A stretch of DNA of 28,787 bases from Haliscomenobacter sp. (GTDB lineage: Bacteria; Bacteroidota; Bacteroidia; Chitinophagales; Saprospiraceae), in NCBI RefSeq assembly GCF_016718685.1, contig NZ_JADKCX010000110.1, positions 1-28,787 on the forward strand. Reading direction: 5' to 3'. Of this stretch, positions 1-8,193 are shown in pieces. The notes below the pieces were generated by a model that did not search any database, was not told where the DNA came from, and was given only the letters and a program-made list of their open reading frames with translations. A program made the position numbers and the translations under genes. The first letter of the stretch is position 1; every line of letters starts with the position of its first letter.

Positions 1-2
1 AA

Positions 3-50
3 ATTTTGGAGATTGAGGGTTTGTTGGAGAAGAATCGCGCGGCAGCGTAG
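3..50 (+). CDS. C-terminal end of an upstream gene (partial)
   Basis: The frame starting at base 3 is open from the window edge to a TAG at 48-50 and encodes ILEIEGLLEKNRAAA. The Glu/Leu/Lys-rich ending looks like the helical tail of a protein whose body lies outside the window. Too little is present to name a family, and chance openness over 15 codons cannot be excluded. Confidence 0.35.
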   Translation: MLEIEGLLEKNRAAA

Positions 51-108
51 TAATTGTTTTTTAGTTATTTTTGTTTTGCCAAAATCTTCTCCATGAAATT
101 GACATCTG

Positions 109-549
109 ATGAAAAACCTGCCTGACGAAAGACAAATTTACATCTCTGGTAGACTGTGGCACGAGATTTATCCCAAAATGGACATTGCCCCTTTCATCTT
201 TGCGTTGCACGAAGGTATTGACCTTACAAAATATGATGAGGGCTTGAAAAAGTTATACTTCACTTTTTTGGTTATGCCTCCCGATGACAAAGTACTGGCA
301 CCATATCAGCACTACTCCGCCAAAAAACAGGAAGCAGATATTTCCGTCCGCATTTCTTATGAACAAGTTGTACATGCGACTGAGTCCGAGATTGTTAAAT
401 TGATGGAGCAAGCTTATTTACAGGGGATTGAACAGTTGAAAGGCTTATGCCGCATTGGTACGGGTTTTGATGTAGAGGGGCTGAAACGGGATGTGGAGAA
501 GATTTTTGAGAAGGAGGGCTGGTATGAGGTGGTGGAAGCGGCAGTGTGA
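109..549 (+). CDS. Hypothetical protein, 146 residues
   Basis: A complete ORF from ATG to TGA, soluble in character, with no signal peptide or membrane segment. The N-terminal part has an ISGRLWHEI stretch and a middle part predicted as beta/loop (YFTFLVMPPDD). The C-terminal half is rich in charged helices (SEIVKLMEQAYLQGIEQLKGL, ending in EKIFEKEGWYEVVEAA). I do not recognise the family. The size and soluble alpha/beta look resemble small immunity-type proteins of polymorphic toxin systems, but this is only an impression. It starts about 59 bases after the end of the partial upstream frame and is convergent with the malic enzyme gene, so it is probably the last gene of its transcript. Confidence 0.6.
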   Translation: MKNLPDERQIYISGRLWHEIYPKMDIAPFIFALHEGIDLTKYDEGLKKLYFTFLVMPPDDKVLAPYQHYSAKKQEADISVRISYEQVVHATESEIVKLMEQAYLQGIEQLKGLCRIGTGFDVEGLKRDVEKIFEKEGWYEVVEAAV

Positions 550-663
550 TTTTGCTAGTCCCTATGAATCGCAACCTTGACTTTCGCTCCAGCAATTGAT
601 GGCTGGTCGCTAGGAGGGGAGCAAAACTCAGGATCAGTAATCCAGCGTGTGTTGATCTGCATA

Positions 664-741
664 CAGGTGGAATTTTAGGAACTTAGCGTGTTTTGGAATT
701 CTAAACACACGCTTAAGCAACTCCTAAAATTACTCACCTAC
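664..741. repeat. Large imperfect palindrome between convergent genes
   Basis: AATTTTAGGA (671-680) is matched by TCCTAAAATT (722-731). Inside, TTAGCGTGT faces ACACGCTTAA, and outside, CAGGTG faces CACCT, with small bulges. The whole forms a hairpin or cruciform of about 75 bases. It sits between the hypothetical gene ending at 549 and the malic enzyme gene ending at 800 on the other strand, so a bidirectional terminator or a mobile palindromic element are the natural readings. There is no clean T-tract and nothing else recognisable in 550-799. Confidence 0.55.
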
Positions 742-799
742 CTGCAGTTCAGCTATTCGTTATCCTGCGAAGAATATGCATTTTCAATCCAAAACAAAC

Positions 800-3088
800 C
801 TATTTGATCATTTGCGCTTCCACCACCGAAATGGCAATCATGTTGGCAATTTCACGCGTAGTACTACCCAATTGTAGCACGTGCACTGGTTTTTTTAAAC
901 CCAATAAAACCGGACCAATTTTTTCAATGGCCGCCACTTCTTTGACCAGGTTGTAAGCGATGTTCGATGCGGATAAATTGGGAAACAACAAGATGTTGGC
1001 ACCCTCCTTCCCCAAATCGCAGAAGGGATGGTTTTCCCGCAGCAATTCCGTATCAAAAGGCAAATGCGCCTGCATTTCCCCATCCACAATCATTTTGGGG
1101 TGTTTGGCCTTGAGCATCTCCACGGCTTTGCGCATTTTGATGGCGTCTTCCCCGTCCGCGCTGCCGAAGTTGGAATAAGTCAGCAGGGCAATGCGGGGCT
1201 TGATGTTGAATTTTTCCACCTCCTTGGCCACCAATTCAGCGATTTCGACAATCTCTTCCGCCGTTGGATTAAAATTGACGGTGGTATCGGCCAAAAACAA
1301 TGGCCCAAAACGGCTCATCAAGATGTACATCCCCGCCACTTTTTTTACCCCTTCCTGGCGGCCAACGGCATGAAGTGCCGGGCGCAGGGTATCGGGGTAG
1401 TTGCGGGTCATCCCCCCAATCATGGCGTCGGCTTCACCCGATTCCACCATCATACAGGCGTAATACGTGCGGCGGCGCATGATGTCGTGGGCTTCGGTTT
1501 TATTGAACCCCTTGCGTTTGCGTTTTTCAAAAAGCATGTCGCCATACCTTATCAGTCTGGCTTTTTCTTCTGGGTTTTGTGGCGACATCGGATCGATGAT
1601 TTCGACCTGGGCCAGATCCAAATGATTGTCGAGAATCAGTTGTTTGATTCTTTTGACATTGCCCAGCAGGATTGGCGTGGCAATGTTCTCTTGGCGTACC
1701 TGCTGGGCAGCTTTCAGTACGGCCAGGTTTTCGGCATCGGCCAGCACGACCCGCTTTGGATTTTGTCTTGCTTTGTTGGTGATGGCTTTGGTGAGGGTAT
1801 TGTCGAGACCCAAGCGTTTGGACAGCTGCGTTTCGTATGCATCCCAATCCTTAATCGGGAATTTGGCCACACCTGTTTCCATCGCCGCTCTGGCCACTGC
1901 CGGCGCTACCGTGGTCAACAAACGTGGATCGACGGGTTTGGGGATGATGTATTCGCGGCCAAAAATCAGGTTGTCTTTGCCGTAAGCCATATTGACGATG
2001 TCGGGAACGGCTTTTTTGGCCAGATCGGCAAGGGCTCGCACGGCAGCCAGTTTCATCTCTTCATTGATCACTTTAGAACGTACGTCCAGGGCGCCGCGGA
2101 AGATGTAGGGAAAGCCCAAAACGTTGTTGACCTGATTGGGGTAATCGCTACGCCCCGTGGCAAAGATGATGTCTTTCCGGGCCGCCATTGCTTCTTCATA
2201 GGCAATTTCGGGCGTGGGATTGGCCATGGCAAATACGATGCAGTCTTTGGCCATCACCTGGACCATTTCCTGTTTCAATACGTTGCCTTTTGACAAACCA
2301 ATGAACACATCAGCTCCCGTTAGTGCTTCGGTCAGGGTGGTTTCGGCTGGCGCGTTGTCATTGGCAAATTCTATTTTTTTGCCATCCAGATTGGTGCGAC
2401 TGGGGTGGATCAAACCCTTGGAGTCGAACATAAAAATGTTTTCTTTCTTTGCACCCAAACTATGGTACAATTTTGAGCAGGAAATGGCTGAAGCACCCGC
2501 ACCATTGACCACGATTTTGGCCTTGGCAATGTCTTTGTTGACGATTTCGAGGGCATTGAGCAAGGCTGCGGCGCTAATGATCGCGGTGCCGTGCTGGTCA
2601 TCGTGCATCACCGGAATGTTCAATTCCGCTTTCAACCTTTCTTCGATTTCAAAACACTCGGGAGCAGAAATGTCTTCCAGGTTTACTCCGCCGAAAGTGG
2701 GTTCGAGAATTTTGACCGTGCGGACAAATTCATCCACGTTTTTGGTGTCGAGTTCCAGGTCAAAAACGTCGATGTCGGCATATATTTTGAACAACAATCC
2801 TTTGCCTTCCATCACAGGTTTGCCGGCTGCGGGTCCGATATCGCCCAGCCCCAATACCGCGGTGCCGTTAGATATTACCGCCACCAGGTTGCCTTTGGCC
2901 GTGTATTTGTACACATCTTCGGGATTGGCCGCAATTTCGAGGCAGGGATCGGCAACTCCCGGAGAATAAGCAAGTGTTAAGTCGCGTTGGGTGGCCGTTT
3001 CTTTGGTGGGGATTACCTCAATTTTGCCCGGGCGGCCTTTGGCGTGGTAGTATAGGGCCTCTTCTTTAAGCGTTTTTTTGGCACTCAT
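800..3088 (-). CDS. maeB: NADP-dependent malic enzyme with fused phosphotransacetylase-like domain
   Basis: Cytosolic enzyme that oxidatively decarboxylates malate to pyruvate with reduction of NADP, supplying NADPH and pyruvate. The 762-residue length matches the long MaeB type. The N-terminal malic domain has LTLAYSPGVADPCLEI and HDDQHGTA, followed by a nucleotide-binding Rossmann stretch (VVNGAGASAIS) and MANPTPEI. From about residue 430 the sequence changes to a phosphate acetyl/butyryltransferase-like domain (RVVLADAEN, MIGGMTRNYPDTLRPAL, DGEMQAHLPF, LQLGSTTREIANMI). In characterised MaeB proteins this domain is thought to be regulatory, responding to acetyl-CoA, rather than catalytic. 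The start at ATG 3088 (MSAKKTLKEEALYYH) fits the family. The frame is open 18 codons further upstream, but that extension is unlike family N-termini. It is a single gene, separated by 137 bases from the upstream LytTR regulator. Confidence 0.93.
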   Translation of the reverse strand: MSAKKTLKEEALYYHAKGRPGKIEVIPTKETATQRDLTLAYSPGVADPCLEIAANPEDVYKYTAKGNLVAVISNGTAVLGLGDIGPAAGKPVMEGKGLLFKIYADIDVFDLELDTKNVDEFVRTVKILEPTFGGVNLEDISAPECFEIEERLKAELNIPVMHDDQHGTAIISAAALLNALEIVNKDIAKAKIVVNGAGASAISCSKLYHSLGAKKENIFMFDSKGLIHPSRTNLDGKKIEFANDNAPAETTLTEALTGADVFIGLSKGNVLKQEMVQVMAKDCIVFAMANPTPEIAYEEAMAARKDIIFATGRSDYPNQVNNVLGFPYIFRGALDVRSKVINEEMKLAAVRALADLAKKAVPDIVNMAYGKDNLIFGREYIIPKPVDPRLLTTVAPAVARAAMETGVAKFPIKDWDAYETQLSKRLGLDNTLTKAITNKARQNPKRVVLADAENLAVLKAAQQVRQENIATPILLGNVKRIKQLILDNHLDLAQVEIIDPMSPQNPEEKARLIRYGDMLFEKRKRKGFNKTEAHDIMRRRTYYACMMVESGEADAMIGGMTRNYPDTLRPALHAVGRQEGVKKVAGMYILMSRFGPLFLADTTVNFNPTAEEIVEIAELVAKEVEKFNIKPRIALLTYSNFGSADGEDAIKMRKAVEMLKAKHPKMIVDGEMQAHLPFDTELLRENHPFCDLGKEGANILLFPNLSASNIAYNLVKEVAAIEKIGPVLLGLKKPVHVLQLGSTTREIANMIAISVVEAQMIK

Positions 3089-3225
3089 GTAATTTGGTAT
3101 TGTTGAACTGATGAGCAAATAAAGCGAATTTTCTGTTTCCAAAGGTGATCTTGCTCACGTAAGTTCACATAATAACTGTAGGGAGCAGAAACTCCCCTCA
3201 ATATGAATAACAAAACACCAGAAAA

Positions 3226-4008
3226 CTACTTCCCCATCCAGCCTTTAAAACTTTCCACCCTTTCCCGGCTGATCAAAATGTCCTCTTTATCCGGTGGGTC
3301 TTTCAAGAATACCTTCAAGCGGCTATTGGTATAAGCTGCCACCGATTTAATGGCTGAAATGGCGATGATGTATTTGCGGTTGATGCGGTAAAACAGGGCA
3401 GGATCGAGCAGTTCTTCCAGTTGCTCCAAGGTGTAGTCAATCAAGTATTTGCGGCCGTTTTGGTGGCGCAACCACACGATTTTGTTTTCGCTGTAGAGGT
3501 AGTCGATGTCCTGGCTGTTCGCCGAGAGGAGGTTGTCGCCAATTTTGACCATGAAGCGCGACTTGTAAGGTTCCTGTCGGATTTGTTGGGTCATTTGTTG
3601 CATTAACAGGCTCATGAGTTCAGCATCGGGGGGGAGTTCGGGGTTGGATTCTCCTCGGAGCAGTCGCCATTTTTCAAGGGCTTTTTGCAAATCGGTAGCT
3701 TCAAATGGTTTGAGCAGGTAATCGATGCTATTGACCTTGAAGGCGCGGAGGGCGTATTCGTCGTAAGCCGTGGTGAAAATTACCGGACAAATGATGTTGC
3801 ACTGTTCAAAAATGGCAAAACTCAGTCCATCGGCCAGTTGGATGTCAAAAAACGCGAGATCGGGCTTGGGGTTGTTGTTGAACCAGGCTACCGCAGCACG
3901 TACGGAATCCAGTACGGCCACAACTTCCACCTTTGCTTCCAGGCGCTGCAGGGCCAGGATCAAACCTTCGGCGGCCAGTTCTTCATCTTCTACAATGACC
4001 ACTTTCAT
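3226..4008 (-). CDS. LytTR-family DNA-binding response regulator
   Basis: 260 residues. The N-terminal receiver domain (about 1-120) has the acidic pocket VEDEE, the phospho-acceptor Asp55 in FFDIQLADG, Thr79/Thr80 and Lys100 in YLLKPF. The C-terminal LytTR domain (about 155-258) has DIDYLYSENKIVWL, RINRKYIIAI and the final ILISRERVESFKGW. Such regulators bind paired direct repeats about two helical turns apart. The gene overlaps the kinase gene by four bases (4005-4008), so the two are translationally coupled and form a cognate pair. A candidate target is the 21-bp-period repeat at 8049-8082, upstream of the TonB receptor gene of the same probable operon. The link to that site is inference. 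Confidence 0.93.
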   Translation of the reverse strand: MKVVIVEDEELAAEGLILALQRLEAKVEVVAVLDSVRAAVAWFNNNPKPDLAFFDIQLADGLSFAIFEQCNIICPVIFTTAYDEYALRAFKVNSIDYLLKPFEATDLQKALEKWRLLRGESNPELPPDAELMSLLMQQMTQQIRQEPYKSRFMVKIGDNLLSANSQDIDYLYSENKIVWLRHQNGRKYLIDYTLEQLEELLDPALFYRINRKYIIAISAIKSVAAYTNSRLKVFLKDPPDKEDILISRERVESFKGWMGK

Positions 4009-5030
4009 GATGGAACCAGGGGGATTTTGACGGTGAAAAAACCTCCTTCTTGCGAAGTTTGTACTGCTTTGTTGCTCAAAAACTTGTAGCGACCACTGAT
4101 GTTGGCCAACCCTACCCCGGTTGTTTCGCCTACGTTTTGTTTGGCTTGCAAGTGGTTTTTGACCACCAAATAACCTTCCTCATCGGCAAATACCTCAATG
4201 AGCAGGGGATTGGACTTGGAAGCTTCGTTGTGTTTGAGGGCGTTTTCCACCAACATTTGTAAAGTGAGAGGAGCCACGTTTTTGTCCTTCAGGTCGCTCA
4301 ATTCGGGCGCCATCTGGATTTGCAAGCTTTCGCCAAAACGGATTTTCATCAAAAAAACGTAAGCTTCCAGTTGCTTCAATTCTTGCTCCAGGGGCACGAG
4401 TTCCTGCTCGCGGCTATCGAGTACGTAGCGGTACACATTGGCCAATTGTTTGATGAAACGCTCGGCCAAATCCGCGTCTTTGTGAACCAGGGTGGCTAAA
4501 ACATTGAAATTGTTGAACAAAAAATGCGGATTGACCTGGTTTTTTAGCGCTTCGTATTTGGCAGCAATGTGTTCTTTTTTGAGGTGTTCAGCTTCAATCA
4601 GGGTCTCTTTCCAGGCCAGCAAGAAACCTCGACCGTGCATAAAAGCGGACACCAGTACAGTAATGATTAGGGTAACAAAAAATGATCCGTTCAAAATTTC
4701 ATGCCTTAAGCCTTCCCAATTGAGTATCCAGTGGTACAGCACGCTGGAAAGCCAAACCAAAATCAGCCAAGCCACAAAAGTATAGATGAGCGTAGCCAAA
4801 ATGGTCACCACCAAACGTTTAATGGAGTCTTTAGTCCAGGGAAAATGAATGCTCAATGCATCGGCCAGATAGGAATTTCCACTCCACATCAACACACTTC
4901 CAGTACCATTCATGATCCATTGCCTGAAAAAACTCCACAGGCTTTTTTCATCGTCCAATAGCAAATCCAGGCCGCTAATGAGGCCGCCGAGGATGAGGAA
5001 AACGAGGACGAATTCTTTGAGGTATTTCAC
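4005..5030 (-). CDS. LytS/YehU-type sensor histidine kinase
   Basis: 341 residues with a GTG start at 5030 (the first residues, MKYLKEFVLVFLILGG, lead straight into membrane segment 1). Membrane segments lie near residues 5-26, 75-100 and 115-138. The cytoplasmic part has the family hallmark NQVNPHFLFNNFNVLATLV with phospho-acceptor His169. Then come a GHKL ATP-binding domain with the N box LQMLVENALKHN and a G box GVGLANISGRYKFL. There is no periplasmic sensor domain of note, so the stimulus is probably sensed in or near the membrane. It is coupled to the LytTR regulator downstream and lies 110 bases after the secreted TPR-like gene on the same strand. Confidence 0.92.
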   Translation of the reverse strand: MKYLKEFVLVFLILGGLISGLDLLLDDEKSLWSFFRQWIMNGTGSVLMWSGNSYLADALSIHFPWTKDSIKRLVVTILATLIYTFVAWLILVWLSSVLYHWILNWEGLRHEILNGSFFVTLIITVLVSAFMHGRGFLLAWKETLIEAEHLKKEHIAAKYEALKNQVNPHFLFNNFNVLATLVHKDADLAERFIKQLANVYRYVLDSREQELVPLEQELKQLEAYVFLMKIRFGESLQIQMAPELSDLKDKNVAPLTLQMLVENALKHNEASKSNPLLIEVFADEEGYLVVKNHLQAKQNVGETTGVGLANISGRYKFLSNKAVQTSQEGGFFTVKIPLVPS

Positions 5031-5140
5031 GGTTGTTAAGTTGAGGGAGGTTTAGGGAGGTTGAGCAACCACAGACGACTTTAAGGCACATCACATTGTC
5101 AAAATCCTGCGGTAGCCTCAACCTTATAAACCAATTTGAC

Positions 5141-5785
5141 TTATTTCACTTTCTCCGCCAGTTCCCCAGCCTCTTCCGCTCCCCAATTTGGATGAAAAGG
5201 AGAAGCGGGGGTAAAAGCCGCATAAGCCGCCACGGCCTTTTGTAAATCCGGAGAAGCCTTCGCTGCGCCGCCACCAAAAAACTCGGGCATGTTCAGCGTA
5301 AAGTTCCCCCGAAGATAATAGGTTCTGGGATTTGCGGGGTTCAAAGATTCGGCTTTGCCCAGGGTGGCGAATATTTTTCCACTCATTTCAGCACCTTTGG
5401 TCATGGGGTCTTCGAGCAATTGCAGTTGATAGGCAAAGGCTTCGAGGGCTACCAATTCTGATTCGCTGGGAGCGATTTTTTGCGCAGCCTGGATTTCAGT
5501 CAGGGCTGTTTTGGCCAGGTTTTGGGCCTCGGCCATGTTGCTTTCCATGATGCTGTATCCGGCGTACAAATGACAGAGGGCAGCATAGTACTGCGGCAGC
5601 CATTCGGTGGTTTCGACGCTGGCGATGCGGGAAAAGGTATTGGCACTGGTTTTCAAGCCTTCAACACCTTTGTTGGTCGCCATTTCGCCCAGGGCTTTGC
5701 CCATGGCCATTTGGAATTTACCATTTTGTGCAGGAAGGGTGGTCACGAACAAAAAGCAGAGGAACAAAATTGCGAGATTTTTCAT
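5141..5785 (-). CDS. Secreted TPR-like hypothetical protein
   Basis: 214 residues. MKNLAILFLCFLFVTTLPAQN is a signal peptide with cleavage likely after the Ala of LPA. The mature protein is helical, with alternating Ala/Leu pairs such as WLPQYYAALCHLYAGYSIM, AQNLAKTALTEIQAAQKIAP and NPANPRTYYLRGNFTLNMPEFFGGG. This resembles two or three degenerate tetratricopeptide repeats ending in a Gly/Ala-rich segment with PDLQKAVAAYAAF. It is probably periplasmic and acts in protein-protein contact. It starts 33 bases after the TonB receptor gene on the same strand, which suggests co-transcription and a role with the receptor or the downstream two-component system. No enzymatic motif is seen. Confidence 0.8.
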   Translation of the reverse strand: MKNLAILFLCFLFVTTLPAQNGKFQMAMGKALGEMATNKGVEGLKTSANTFSRIASVETTEWLPQYYAALCHLYAGYSIMESNMAEAQNLAKTALTEIQAAQKIAPSESELVALEAFAYQLQLLEDPMTKGAEMSGKIFATLGKAESLNPANPRTYYLRGNFTLNMPEFFGGGAAKASPDLQKAVAAYAAFTPASPFHPNWGAEEAGELAEKVK

Positions 5786-5818
5786 GGTTGTATGGTTTTT
5801 TGAATGATTGAATGTTGG

Positions 5819-7972
5819 TCAAATGTCATCGTTGTTGCCCTGGTTTTTTTCAAATTTTTCCCCAATGGTCATGATCAGACCCAGGAAAATAAACCGTTTG
5901 GCCGGGGGCACGATGGGGGAACCCAGGTATTGGCCACTGGCATCAGGGGCGTTGGAAAAGCGGTATCCCGATACTTGTCGAAACCCCGGTACATTGTTGG
6001 CGGCGAGGTACAGCACCGTAAAATTGTCCTTGATGTTGGTGATGTACGATACAGTCACACTCAGGTCTTGATACACGGGCGTGCGGCTTCCATTGAATAC
6101 TGTAGTATTGGGGTCATTGTACGGGCGACCCGACTGAAAAGCGTAGGTTGTACTCAGCATGGTGCTCAGCTTGTGTATCCAGTGCTTGTACACGATAGCT
6201 GCATTGTGTTTGGCGGCAAAATAAGGCATGGCCTGCACCGGAAAATCGCGGTAGTTGCGCTCGGTGTCCAAAAAGCTGTAAGAGATGTAATAATCCCCGT
6301 TTTTGATGCTTTTGGAATCGCGCCAGAACAGATCGATGCCCCGGGCATAACCATAACCGGTGTTATCGGGCAATTCGCCCGTCGTTTTGAGCAAGTTGTG
6401 GTATTTTTTGTAGTAGCCTTCCACCCGGAACACGTAACCTTCCACTTGCTTTTGGTAGGTCAGGATGTAGTGATCGGCTTGTTCAAACCCCACGGCGGTG
6501 CTGCGGCGCATTTGGGTATGTTCGGGAGTTTGGTAAAACTGACCGAAGGAGAGCGCAATTTGTTCTCCTTTGCGCAGGATGTAAGCGGTAGACAAGCGGG
6601 GCGCTACGTTTCCTTTGTGCAAGAGGCTGGAATGTTCGGCCCTGAGGCCCACCCTGGCCAACCATTTGTCATTAAAACTCAGGTCGGTTTCGGCGAAGGC
6701 CGCCAGGTAGTTGTCGGGGTGCAGGGTCGTGAAGGTTTGTCCCTCGGTGTATTTTTCATCAAAAAGACTCCAGATGTGTTCGGCACCAAACTTCAGTTTG
6801 ACTTGCTCGCTCAGGGAATGGGAGAGGCTGAAACGGGTTTGGGCCGATTGTTGCAGGGTATTAAGGTCAAAGTTTTGGCGGATTTTATCGCGGTTCCAAC
6901 TGTAGGCTGAACCCACAAACAAGGTCCAGTCTTTGAACACAATGTCCCGATAAGAGGCATTGGTGTACAGGTTTTCGCCGCTCAGTTTTAAGGGCATTTT
7001 TTGACTTTCGTCCCCGGCAATGGCCACATTCATGTTGAAACCGTTGCTGGAACCAGTGGCGTAAAATTTAAAAATCCCGGTTTGGCTGGTTTTGGTTTTG
7101 AACGAAAGTTCGGCGTTGCCCGCTGTGGGGGCTTGTTTCCAGTCAAAATTTTGTTTGATGAGTCTGAAATAAGGGCTCAGGTTGGTATAGGTGCCACTCA
7201 CGCTCAAGGAACTTTTTTCCCAACTTTTTTGCTGTGAAAGCCCGCCACCGACCGATAGCAACTGGATGCCTGTGGTGGTTTGTCCCACCACATCAGTCGT
7301 ATTGAGGATCAGGGCGGAAGACAAAGCCTGGCCGTATTCGGCGGAATAGCCGCCAGAACTGAACATCATTCCTTTGAACAAAAAAGGCGAAAAACGATTG
7401 CGGGCCGGCATGTTGGCCGTGGTGCTGTTGTAGGCATTTTGTACGTAGAGGCCATCAATGAGGGTACGGGTTTCATAGGCGGCGCCGCCACGGACCAGTA
7501 ATTGGCCCGTTTCAGGGTTGCGGGTGGTACCTGGCAGGGTCAGCATGGCTCCGGTGATGTCGGCTACAGCTCCTGCAGTGAGGGCAATATCGACAGACTT
7601 CAAGACCACACTTTTTTTGGTGTCACTGGCTTCAAAAACGCCAGAGACGATGGTCACGGCGTTCAACTCGTTGACGGTTTCTTTGAGCTTGAATTTGAAT
7701 TCCAGCGGCTGTCCTTGCAGTTCGACTGGCAAACTGAGGGTATCACAACCGATGTAGGTGATTTGTAAAACCTGTTTACCTGTTTCAGTAGTGTTAAAGT
7801 TGAATGCGCCGTTGAGGTCGGAAGAAGTTCCATCGTAGGTGCCCAACAAAACGATGTTGGCACCGATGATGTTTTCTCCAGTAGTACTCGTGACCACACC
7901 TTTGACGAGGGTTTGAGCGCTTAGAAACAGGCTTGATAAACCAAAAACCAGTGTGAGCAATCCCTTTTTCAT
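5819..7972 (-). CDS. TonB-dependent outer-membrane receptor with carboxypeptidase-like regulatory domain
   Basis: 717 residues from the ATG at 7972. MKKGLLTLVFGLSSLFLSAQ is a signal peptide. Residues about 22-105 form the carboxypeptidase-D-regulatory-like beta domain (VKGVVTSTTGENIIGANIVL, GTSSDLNGAFNF). A plug domain follows (GAMLTLPGTTRNPETGQLLVRGGAAYETRTLIDG, in pieces), then the beta barrel to the end. It is much shorter than SusC-type glycan receptors and no SusD partner follows, so a siderophore, metal-chelate or peptide ligand is more likely. The frame is open to 8122, but that extension covers the promoter and repeat region and is not a signal peptide. It is the first gene of the minus-strand operon and is divergent from the MbnP/MbnH cluster, which hints at metal uptake (inference). 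Confidence 0.9.
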   Translation of the reverse strand: MKKGLLTLVFGLSSLFLSAQTLVKGVVTSTTGENIIGANIVLLGTYDGTSSDLNGAFNFNTTETGKQVLQITYIGCDTLSLPVELQGQPLEFKFKLKETVNELNAVTIVSGVFEASDTKKSVVLKSVDIALTAGAVADITGAMLTLPGTTRNPETGQLLVRGGAAYETRTLIDGLYVQNAYNSTTANMPARNRFSPFLFKGMMFSSGGYSAEYGQALSSALILNTTDVVGQTTTGIQLLSVGGGLSQQKSWEKSSLSVSGTYTNLSPYFRLIKQNFDWKQAPTAGNAELSFKTKTSQTGIFKFYATGSSNGFNMNVAIAGDESQKMPLKLSGENLYTNASYRDIVFKDWTLFVGSAYSWNRDKIRQNFDLNTLQQSAQTRFSLSHSLSEQVKLKFGAEHIWSLFDEKYTEGQTFTTLHPDNYLAAFAETDLSFNDKWLARVGLRAEHSSLLHKGNVAPRLSTAYILRKGEQIALSFGQFYQTPEHTQMRRSTAVGFEQADHYILTYQKQVEGYVFRVEGYYKKYHNLLKTTGELPDNTGYGYARGIDLFWRDSKSIKNGDYYISYSFLDTERNYRDFPVQAMPYFAAKHNAAIVYKHWIHKLSTMLSTTYAFQSGRPYNDPNTTVFNGSRTPVYQDLSVTVSYITNIKDNFTVLYLAANNVPGFRQVSGYRFSNAPDASGQYLGSPIVPPAKRFIFLGLIMTIGEKFEKNQGNNDDI

Positions 7973-8008
7973 ATGTCGTAAGGTTCGTGCATTGGGCAGC
8001 GAACAGCA

Positions 8009-8040
8009 CAAAGATGCGGGGATAGGGTAGGGGTTGCAAA
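8009..8040 (-). promoter_or_regulatory. Predicted promoter of the TonB receptor operon
   Basis: Read on the minus strand: TTTG (8040-8037), a 20-base spacer, then CATCTTTG (8016-8009), one mismatch from the Bacteroidota -7 box TAnnTTTG. It would start transcription about 30 bases before the ATG at 7972. Confidence 0.6.
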
Positions 8041-8048
8041 AAAAGAAG

Positions 8049-8082
8049 ACTGAGGTGTAGACTTTGGGTACTGAGGTGTAGA
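8049..8082 (-). promoter_or_regulatory. Perfect 13-bp direct repeat, 21-bp period: candidate operator
   Basis: On the minus strand TCTACACCTCAGT occurs at 8082-8070 and again at 8061-8049, with 8 bases between, so equivalent positions are 21 bases (two helical turns) apart. It ends 8 bases upstream of the -33 box of the receptor promoter, where an activator dimer would sit. The spacing is that of LytTR regulator sites, and the operon encodes a LytTR regulator. No match to a specific published motif is claimed. Confidence 0.55.
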
Positions 8083-8128
8083 AAATGGAGTGCGATGATT
8101 TAAGTTTTTTAATTTTTAACAAAAATCA

Positions 8129-8160
8129 TTGTTTTAATTACTGTATTCGAATTAGCTTTG
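8129..8160 (+). promoter_or_regulatory. Predicted promoter of the metal-related cluster
   Basis: TTG at 8129-8131, a 21-base spacer and a perfect Bacteroidota -7 box TAGCTTTG at 8153-8160. The ATG at 8194 follows 33 bases downstream. It is divergent from the TonB receptor promoter, with the 13-bp direct repeats lying between the two. Confidence 0.65.
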
Positions 8161-8193
8161 CGCCAACAAAACAATAACATAGCGATTCAACGC

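Noticed and set aside
1028..2293. Long open frame (421 codons) on the plus strand inside the malic enzyme gene
   Set aside because: It is antisense to a strongly recognisable MaeB gene and its His/Phe/Gly-rich translation has no domain. It reflects codon bias of the real gene.
3165..3200. GGGAG/CTCCC hairpin upstream of malic enzyme as a terminator
   Set aside because: The stem is only 5 bp with no T-tract on either strand.
5804..6910. 368-codon plus-strand frame opposite the TonB receptor
   Set aside because: Antisense shadow of a clear beta-barrel gene; no start context, signal peptide or motif.
5141..7972. SusC/SusD-type glycan uptake pair
   Set aside because: The receptor is about 300 residues too short for SusC, and the following 214-residue protein is neither a lipoprotein nor SusD-sized.
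7973..8122. N-terminal extension of the TonB receptor
   Set aside because: The extension reads through the promoter and the direct repeats, while the ATG at 7972 begins a typical signal peptide.
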